This document shows positions 14,403 through 19,796 of a DNA stretch of 19,796 bases, one piece after another. Source of the stretch: an uncultured Gemmataceae bacterium (lineage in GTDB: Bacteria; Planctomycetota; Planctomycetia; Gemmatales; Gemmataceae); the NCBI GenBank assembly GCA_937922175.1, contig CAKZUU010000103.1, positions 1 to 19,796 of the forward strand, in the 5' to 3' direction. A program made the translations under genes and the position numbers. Position 1 is the stretch's first letter. Every line of letters begins with the position of its first letter. The notes below the pieces were generated by a model that made no database searches, was not told the origin of the DNA, and saw only the letters and a program-made list of their open reading frames with translations.

Positions 14403-16868
14403 ATGAAAAGGATCGTCAGTCTGACCGCGTTGTGCGGAATCGTGGCGGTTGCCGCTGCGGACTCACAGAAGGTCGATTACACACGGCAGATCAAACCTCT
14501 GCTGGCAGATCGCTGTTACGCTTGTCACGGCCCCGACGCTTCGCAGCGCAAAGCTCAGTTGCGCCTGGATGTTCGCGACGACGCCCTTCGCAAGGCGATT
14601 CGTCCCGGTCGGGCGAAGGAGAGCGAATTGGTTCGCCGTGTGTCGAGCCAAGATGACGATGAGGTGATGCCGCCTCCCTCGAGCAAGAAACCGCGGCTGA
14701 CGCCCTCTCAGATCGACACTATCCGCCGATGGATCGACGAGGGAGCTCCCTTCGACCAACATTGGGCCTATGTGAAGCCGATCCGCCCCCCGGTTCCGGC
14801 GGTGACGGGCAGTTGGCCCCTCAATGCGGTCGATCATTTCATTGCCGCCGAACAGCAACGGCGTGGTCTGACACCGGCTGCCGAGAGCGACCGAGTCACG
14901 TTGATCCGCCGCTTGTCCCTGGACCTGCTCGGATTGCCGCCGTCTCCCGAAGAAGTGGACGAGTTCGTCAACGATCGACGACCGGATGCCTACGAGCGGC
15001 TGGTGGATCGCCTGCTCTCCTCGCCTCACTTCGGGGAGCGGATGGCGATCTGGTGGCTCGATCTGGTTCGTTACGCCGATACGGGAGGTTATCACAGTGA
15101 TAACCACCGCGATGTGACCCCCTACCGCGATTACGTGATCACCGCGTTCAACGACAACAAGCGATTCGACGAATTCACGCTGGAGCAACTCGCCGGCGAC
15201 CTGCTCCCCAACCCCTCGATGGCGCAGCGGGTGGCCAGCGGATACAACCGGTTGCTTCAAACCACCGAGGAGGGCGGGGCCCAGCCGAAAGAGTACACGG
15301 CAAAATACGCTGCCGATCGTGTCCGTAACTTGTCGTCCGTTTGGCTAGCGACGACGATGGGGTGCTGCGAGTGCCACAACCACAAGTTCGACCCCTTCGA
15401 CATGAAGGATTTTTACAGTCTCGCGGCGTTCTTCGCTGACGTTCAAGAGGTCGCGGTGGGCCGACAACCGCAAACCCTGCTCCCCAACCCCGAACAGGCC
15501 GCGAAGCTGGCCGAACTCGACAAACGATTGGCAGACCTCCGCGCGAGGTTTGAAGCCTCGTCTCCGGAGATCGATCAAGCCCTGAAAGATTGGGAGAAGG
15601 AATATCAAACCCAATCTCCCAAGCCGAGCTTGCCCAAACCCGTCGTCGAGGCCTTGGCCGTCGCTCCGGACCAACGCAACGAGGCGCAAAAAAAGGTCAT
15701 CCTCGATCATTTCCGGTCGATCACGCCTTTGCTCGCCACCGTCCGAGCCGAACGGGCCGACGTCGAGAAACAGCGACAAGCTCTGGTCCGCACCATCCCT
15801 AGCAGTCTCGTGACGATGTCAGGTCCGCCCCGCCTGGTCCGCATTCTTCCGCGCGGAAATTGGCTCGATGAATCCGGTCCGATCGTCACTCCCGACGTGC
15901 CGACGACTCTCTCCCCCCGGCTGACCATTGACAAACCCACACGATTGGATCTGGCTCGCTGGCTCACTCACCCCGATCATCCTCTCACGGCCCGGGTCTT
16001 CGTCAATCGCTTTTGGAAGCTGCTTTTTGGTCAAGGGTTAGTGAAGTCGCCCGAGGATTTCGGGTCCCAAGGCCAACCGCCGACCCATCCACAATTGTTG
16101 GATTGGCTGGCGACCGAGTTCATCGCCTCGGGGTGGAACATCAAACACATGATTCGGTTGATGGCGACGTCGGCGACCTATCGGCAGAATTCGCACGATG
16201 TCCATCCGAACGACCCCCAGAATGTGTGGTGGACCCGGCAACACCGTTTTCGCCTCGATGCGGAACTGGTGCGCGATACAGCCCTGAGCATCGCGGGAAT
16301 GCTGTCGAGGCACGTCGGAGGACCTAATGTCAAACCTTATCAGCCCCCGGGATACTGGGCGTATTTGAACTTCCCTGTCCGCGAGTGGGAAAAAGATCTG
16401 GGAGAAAAGCAATATCGCCGGGGTCTCTACACCTATTGGTGTCGGACGTTCTTGCATCCCGCTTTGTTGGCGTTCGACGCGCCCTCGCGCGAAGAATGCA
16501 CCGCCGAGCGAGCCAAGTCGAGTACGCCGTTGCAGGCCCTTGTGTTGTTGAATGACCCGAATTTCGTTGAGGCGGCTCGAGTCTTCGCCCAACACATCAT
16601 CCACAGCGGCAGCACCGATGCCGAACGGCTCGCCTGGGCGTTCCGGCGAGCGGTTTCGCGTCCGCCGCGAAACGAGGAGCTCAACCAATTGGTCGGCCTG
16701 TTGGCCAAGCATCGGGCCGAGTGGGCTGCCGACCCCTCGGGAGCGGAGCGTTTCGTAGCCGTCGGAGATTGGCCTCGCCCCGCGGACATCTCGACCGCGG
16801 AACTCGCTGCGTGGACTTCGGTTGCTCGCGTTTTACTCAATTTGCACGAGACGATCTCGCGAAATTGA
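14403..16868 (+). CDS. Planctomycete cytochrome c (PSCyt1) + DUF1549 (PSCyt2) + DUF1553 (PSD1) protein
   Basis: An 821-residue exported protein with the architecture typical of planctomycetes and relatives. A signal peptide (residues 1-19) is followed by a c-type heme domain with CYACHG (Cys38, Cys41, His42); the likely axial Met is in DDDEVMPPPS (Met89). The PSCyt2/DUF1549 domain spans about 137-345, with HWAYVKPIRP just before it and a second C-x-x-C-H motif (Cys321 to His325) in GCCECHNHKFDPFD. A helical, possibly coiled-coil linker covers about 360-470. The PSD1/DUF1553 domain runs from about 510 to the end (LARWLTHPDHPLTARVFVNR, FWKLLFGQGLV, SPEDFGSQG), finishing with VLLNLHETISRN like other members. 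Family members are thought to act in electron transfer or polysaccharide metabolism outside the cytoplasm, but no activity is proven. The ATG has AAAGG upstream. The usual DUF1501 partner gene is absent. Confidence 0.94.
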   Translation: MKRIVSLTALCGIVAVAAADSQKVDYTRQIKPLLADRCYACHGPDASQRKAQLRLDVRDDALRKAIRPGRAKESELVRRVSSQDDDEVMPPPSSKKPRLTPSQIDTIRRWIDEGAPFDQHWAYVKPIRPPVPAVTGSWPLNAVDHFIAAEQQRRGLTPAAESDRVTLIRRLSLDLLGLPPSPEEVDEFVNDRRPDAYERLVDRLLSSPHFGERMAIWWLDLVRYADTGGYHSDNHRDVTPYRDYVITAFNDNKRFDEFTLEQLAGDLLPNPSMAQRVASGYNRLLQTTEEGGAQPKEYTAKYAADRVRNLSSVWLATTMGCCECHNHKFDPFDMKDFYSLAAFFADVQEVAVGRQPQTLLPNPEQAAKLAELDKRLADLRARFEASSPEIDQALKDWEKEYQTQSPKPSLPKPVVEALAVAPDQRNEAQKKVILDHFRSITPLLATVRAERADVEKQRQALVRTIPSSLVTMSGPPRLVRILPRGNWLDESGPIVTPDVPTTLSPRLTIDKPTRLDLARWLTHPDHPLTARVFVNRFWKLLFGQGLVKSPEDFGSQGQPPTHPQLLDWLATEFIASGWNIKHMIRLMATSATYRQNSHDVHPNDPQNVWWTRQHRFRLDAELVRDTALSIAGMLSRHVGGPNVKPYQPPGYWAYLNFPVREWEKDLGEKQYRRGLYTYWCRTFLHPALLAFDAPSREECTAERAKSSTPLQALVLLNDPNFVEAARVFAQHIIHSGSTDAERLAWAFRRAVSRPPRNEELNQLVGLLAKHRAEWAADPSGAERFVAVGDWPRPADISTAELAAWTSVARVLLNLHETISRN

Positions 16869-16874
16869 TTCGAT

Positions 16875-18017
16875 TCACTCCTGCGTGGCAAGGTGGTAAA
16901 GGACCTCGGCGGCTGCACGAACCTGGTCCAGCTCAATCCATTCGTCACACGTATGAGCCTGGGCGATGTCCCCCGGACCGAAAATGACCGAGGGGATGCC
17001 GGCGGCCGCCAATGTGGAGGCATCGGTGCCAAACGGAACCGCGTCGTACTCGCATCGACCCAAGACGGCCAGCAAAGAACGCTCCAGCGCGTTAGCGATC
17101 CCCGTCCCCCGCTGCGAAGGTAAGGCGGGGCAATGCAACCACGGCGCTGAACATTCAAACGGGACATCCGCGTTCACCCGCTCCCGCAAGCTTTGCATCA
17201 TTCGACGAATAGCGTCTTCCGGTGTCTCTCCGGGAATCAAACGTCGATCCACCTCAATCTGACACCAATCCGGGACGGTGTTGACACTCAGTCCTCCCTC
17301 GATCCGACCGACACTCAAGGTCGGAGCGCCCAAGAGAGGGTCGCGTGCCGATGCTTGCAACTCCCGGGCGTAGTCCTCGATGTGCGGGAGAACCCGGGCC
17401 ATGCGATAGATCGCGTTGATCCCTTGGTCGGGCCGCGAACTGTGGCAAGATCGACCCGAGGTGCGCAAGTGCCAGCGGACCACCCCCTTGTGGGCATGAA
17501 CGATTTTGAGTTGCGTCGGCTCGGCGACGATCGCCCCGTCAGCACGCACCGATCGGGCGAGTCGTTGCACTCCCAAAAAGGTGTGCTCCTCGTCCACGGT
17601 GCACGCCAAAATAAGTCGGGCCGCACGCGCCGGGGCTTTGCGAACCAATCGCTCCAAAACGAGCAGCATGCTGGTCATCGCGCCTTTCACATCACAGGCA
17701 CCCCGGCCATAGAGTCGCCCGCCCCGCACTTCGCCCGCAAACGGATCGATCGTCATCCCATCGACGGGAACCGTGTCCTGATGCACCTCGAACAGGTAGG
17801 TCCGGTTGGCGTGCGTCGGTTCCCAAGCGGCGAGCACATTTTCCCGCCCGGATTGGACAATTTGCCTCTCGACACGCAAACCGAGTTGAGCCAAATAATG
17901 GGCCAGGAACTCGGTCAACCGAGTCTCGTAAAATTCTGGACCATCCACCTGGCGTCCCATCGGATTGACGCTGGGGATGCGAACCAGGGCTTTCAGCAGC
18001 TCAGAGGCGGAATCCAT
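16875..18017 (-). CDS. M20 family metallopeptidase (ArgE/DapE-like deacylase)
   Basis: A 380-residue member of the M20/ArgE/DapE zinc hydrolase family, which removes acyl groups or N-terminal amino acids from small amides such as N-acetylornithine or N-succinyl-diaminopimelate. All expected ligands are visible: His79 and Asp81 in EVHQDTVP, bridging Asp109 in GACDVKGAM, catalytic Glu143 followed by ligand Glu144 in TVDEEHTF, Glu166 in VAEPTQ, and His355 in QAHTCDEW. The dimerisation (lid) domain lies at about 175-285, beginning KGVVRWHLRTSGRSCHSSRP. PFGTDAS in the C-terminal half matches the substrate-proximal loop. No signal peptide is seen, so it is cytoplasmic. I start at the ATG at 18017; in-frame ATGs further up (for example 18053) would add a few residues without family support. 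It diverges from sucC and converges on the PSCyt gene, with only six bases between their stop codons. Confidence 0.9.
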   Translation of the reverse strand: MDSASELLKALVRIPSVNPMGRQVDGPEFYETRLTEFLAHYLAQLGLRVERQIVQSGRENVLAAWEPTHANRTYLFEVHQDTVPVDGMTIDPFAGEVRGGRLYGRGACDVKGAMTSMLLVLERLVRKAPARAARLILACTVDEEHTFLGVQRLARSVRADGAIVAEPTQLKIVHAHKGVVRWHLRTSGRSCHSSRPDQGINAIYRMARVLPHIEDYARELQASARDPLLGAPTLSVGRIEGGLSVNTVPDWCQIEVDRRLIPGETPEDAIRRMMQSLRERVNADVPFECSAPWLHCPALPSQRGTGIANALERSLLAVLGRCEYDAVPFGTDASTLAAAGIPSVIFGPGDIAQAHTCDEWIELDQVRAAAEVLYHLATQE

Positions 18018-18073
18018 CACGGAAACTGTATGCCATCGGGGTCCTTCGACCATAGAACGGCAGAGATGTTTTT

Positions 18074-18086
18074 CCCCGTATCGGGG
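18074..18086 (+). repeat. Small inverted repeat in the sucC leader
   Basis: CCCCG (18074-18078) and CGGGG (18082-18086) form a five-base-pair stem with a three-base loop between the divergent M20 and sucC genes, 25 bases before the sucC ATG. It could be a regulatory site or a leader hairpin. It is too short to be sure it is more than chance. Confidence 0.25.
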
Positions 18087-18111
18087 TAGCCTATCGGACC
18101 TGACGCGACCC

Positions 18112-19311
18112 ATGAAGATCCACGAATACCAAGCGAAAGAGTTGCTAGCGGCGGCGGGGGCACCGATCCCCAAACACATCCTGGTCGAGTCGGCCGAGCA
18201 GATCGGCCCCGCCTTCGACATGCTCAGCCAAGGAGGTGGCGTGGTCATCAAGGCCCAGGTGCACGCCGGCGGACGAGGCGCCGGGCAACTCATGGGTTAC
18301 CCCGAAAAGCTCGGCGGCGTCAAATTCGCTCCGACTCGGGAGAAGGCCATCGCGATCGGGCAAGCGATGCTCACCCACCGCCTGCAAACGAAACAGACCG
18401 GCCCCGGCGGCGTGGCCATCCGCAAGCTCATCGTCCAAGCCGACGCCGAGCCGGCCAAAGAATACTACGTCGGCATGGTTTTGGATCGCTCCCTGGGGAT
18501 GCCGGTCTTGATGGCCTCGGCCGAGGGCGGCATGGAAATTGAAGAAGTCGCCGCAAAACACCCCGAGAAAATCCTCAAGGTCGCGGTGAATCCCGACACC
18601 GGCCTCCGAGCGTATCAAGCGCAGCGCTTGGCCTTCGAGTTAGGCTTCGGCAACGAACGGGTGCCCCAAGTCACCGCGTTGCTGATGGCGGTCAGCAACG
18701 TCTACTTCGATAAGGATGCCTCCATCGTCGAAATTAATCCGCTCGCCGTGACGAAAAAGGGCGAAGTCGTCGTCTTGGATGCCAAAATCGATTTCGACGA
18801 CAACGCCCTTTTCCGACACAAAGACATCCAAGCGTTGCGGGACATCGCCGAGGAGGACCCGACCGAGGTGCGAGCGGGCAACGCTCATTTGAATTTCATC
18901 AAATTGACGGGCAACATCGGCTGCCTGGTCAACGGAGCAGGACTCGCCATGGCGACGATGGACATCATCAAATACCACGGGGGTGAACCCGCGAATTTTC
19001 TCGATGTGGGGGGCGGAGTCACAGCCGATGGCGCGATCGAAGCGTTCCGCATCATCCTCGACGATCCGAACGTGAGAGGGATTTTGGTAAATATTTTCGG
19101 GGGCATTGCCAAATGCGACCTCATTGCCGAAGCCTTGGTCCAAGCGGGACGCGAGGTCGGCTTCAAAGTTCCCGTAGTTGTGCGCTTGGAAGGGACAAAC
19201 TCGGCGAAGGCGCGAGAAATCCTGGCGGCAGCCAAGAATGAATTGCCCACACTGCGGACGGCCGCCGATCTGACCGATGCGGCCAAGCAAGTCGTGGCGG
19301 CGGCACGCTGA
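18112..19311 (+). CDS. sucC: Succinate-CoA ligase (ADP-forming) subunit beta
   Basis: A 399-residue SucC, the ATP-grasp subunit that with SucD interconverts succinyl-CoA and succinate with substrate-level phosphorylation in the citric acid cycle (cytoplasm). Visible features are the start MKIHEYQAKELLAAAGAPIP, the ATP-grasp lysine/glycine loop KAQVHAGGRGAGQ near 44-56, ENPL-like INPLAVTKKG with LDAKIDFDDNALFRH in the metal/nucleotide site, and the CoA-ligase domain NGAGLAMATMDIIKYHGG-P-ANFLDVGGG. The phosphohistidine-proximal loop VNIFGGIAKCDLIA and VRLEGTN follow. Length agrees with the usual 385-400 residues. I start at the ATG at 18112, which matches the family start; a longer frame to 17965 is not homologous. 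There is no obvious ribosome site. The partner gene sucD does not follow; a lipoprotein-like gene does. Confidence 0.97.
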   Translation: MKIHEYQAKELLAAAGAPIPKHILVESAEQIGPAFDMLSQGGGVVIKAQVHAGGRGAGQLMGYPEKLGGVKFAPTREKAIAIGQAMLTHRLQTKQTGPGGVAIRKLIVQADAEPAKEYYVGMVLDRSLGMPVLMASAEGGMEIEEVAAKHPEKILKVAVNPDTGLRAYQAQRLAFELGFGNERVPQVTALLMAVSNVYFDKDASIVEINPLAVTKKGEVVVLDAKIDFDDNALFRHKDIQALRDIAEEDPTEVRAGNAHLNFIKLTGNIGCLVNGAGLAMATMDIIKYHGGEPANFLDVGGGVTADGAIEAFRIILDDPNVRGILVNIFGGIAKCDLIAEALVQAGREVGFKVPVVVRLEGTNSAKAREILAAAKNELPTLRTAADLTDAAKQVVAAAR

Positions 19312-19413
19312 GCGTCACGCTCGGGAAGACGGGCAATCCGGTCGCCGGTCACCATGTGGAGTGATGGAAAGCTTTCGATCAGGGCCGACCATCCGCGAGG
19401 AGAGAGGCAGTTT

Positions 19414-19796
19414 ATGAATCGGTCCGCTCGGCTGTTCGCTGTTTGGTCGTTGGTCGGCGGGGGGATATTCGGTTGCCAGCGGGGGGCACCGGTACCATCA
19501 GCGGCGAATACCCCCAGCCCGAGCACCACGCGAACGGCCGTCAAATTGACCGTGGATCAGAAAAAGAACGATCCCGTGGCGGCGACAAGGGAGGCCGCGG
19601 CCCGCGAATTCTTGCAAGCCTTGGTCTCTGGAACCATCCAGGCCGCGGTGGAGAAAACGACGGTCGATTTTCGCAAGCGGTTGAGCGGGCCTCTGACCTT
19701 TGAGGAGGAGCGCCGGTCCGGCTTTTCCAACAGTGATACGGCGGGCTTTCTGAGTGAATGTCGAGGCAATTCGCAAGGATTCCAACTTGTTCGCCA
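19414..19796 (+). CDS. Putative lipoprotein, 5' part (runs off the window)
   Basis: An open frame from an ATG with a GAGAGAGG purine site upstream continues without a stop for 127 codons to the window end. The product starts MNRSARLFAVWSLVGGGIFGCQ: two arginines, a hydrophobic stretch and a cysteine at residue 21 in IFGC, a slightly off-consensus lipobox. A Pro/Ser/Thr-rich linker follows, then a helical segment (DPVAATREAAAREFLQALVSGTIQAAVEKT) reminiscent of the 'NTF2-like/DUF4878' type of lipoprotein region, though this is only a loose impression. It is probably anchored in a membrane facing outside the cytoplasm. The function is unknown and the C-terminus is outside the window. Confidence 0.6.
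   Translation, partial: MNRSARLFAVWSLVGGGIFGCQRGAPVPSAANTPSPSTTRTAVKLTVDQKKNDPVAATREAAAREFLQALVSGTIQAAVEKTTVDFRKRLSGPLTFEEERRSGFSNSDTAGFLSECRGNSQGFQLVR

Noticed and set aside
17193..18089. 298-codon plus-strand frame opposite the M20 gene
   Set aside because: The minus strand carries all M20 metal ligands, and this frame has no recognisable motif.
1..19796. CRISPR array, tRNA or rRNA genes, insertion sequences, defence or phage modules
   Set aside because: No spaced direct repeats, cloverleaf-like segments, transposase motifs or defence-type domains were seen on either strand.

Overview
The window looks like part of a planctomycete chromosome, most likely from the Gemmata/Gemmataceae side of the phylum (inference). 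The main pointers are a secreted protein with the planctomycete cytochrome c + DUF1549 + DUF1553 architecture, a Ser/Thr kinase-WD40 gene with the family's characteristic N-terminal extension, the tail of a formylmethanofuran dehydrogenase subunit (H4MPT-linked C1 metabolism), many exported proteins of unknown role, and loose, mixed-strand gene order. The DNA is GC-rich and coding-dense. No gene-free gap exceeds 300 bases. I see no tRNA, rRNA, CRISPR array, insertion sequence or phage gene.

Layout. 1-2378 (+): the end of fhcC, then a flavoprotein oxidoreductase and a TIM-barrel isomerase/epimerase that look like a two-gene operon. 2393-3430 (-): a lone type II secretion/type IV pilus F-type membrane protein. 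3570-5415 (+): a DUF309 protein, a stand-alone LON substrate-binding-domain protein and an exported glutathione peroxidase, closed by a strong hairpin terminator. 5530-7267 (+): a Ser/Thr kinase-WD40 gene broken by at least four lesions. 7459-9116 (+): moaC and a long-chain polyprenyl diphosphate synthase. 9157-12730 (-): an outer-membrane beta-barrel-like protein, a secreted four-repeat DUF11-like protein and a single-pass membrane protein. 12828-16868 (+): a 59-residue highly basic protein behind a near-consensus promoter, an exported TPR protein with a DUF3299-like tail, and the PSCyt1/DUF1549/DUF1553 protein. 16875-18017 (-): an M20 metallopeptidase/deacylase. 18112-19311 (+): sucC, followed by a lipoprotein-like gene running off the window.

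Functionally this is a mixed housekeeping and envelope region, not an island. Central metabolism is represented by sucC, moaC, the prenyl synthase and fhcC. Envelope functions are represented by the barrel, DUF11, F-type, TPR and PSCyt proteins. I found no convincing multi-gene system that is clearly new. The points most worth a second look are the decayed kinase, the unassigned flavoprotein/TIM-barrel pair, the small basic protein, the DUF1549/DUF1553 gene with no DUF1501 partner, and sucC without sucD.
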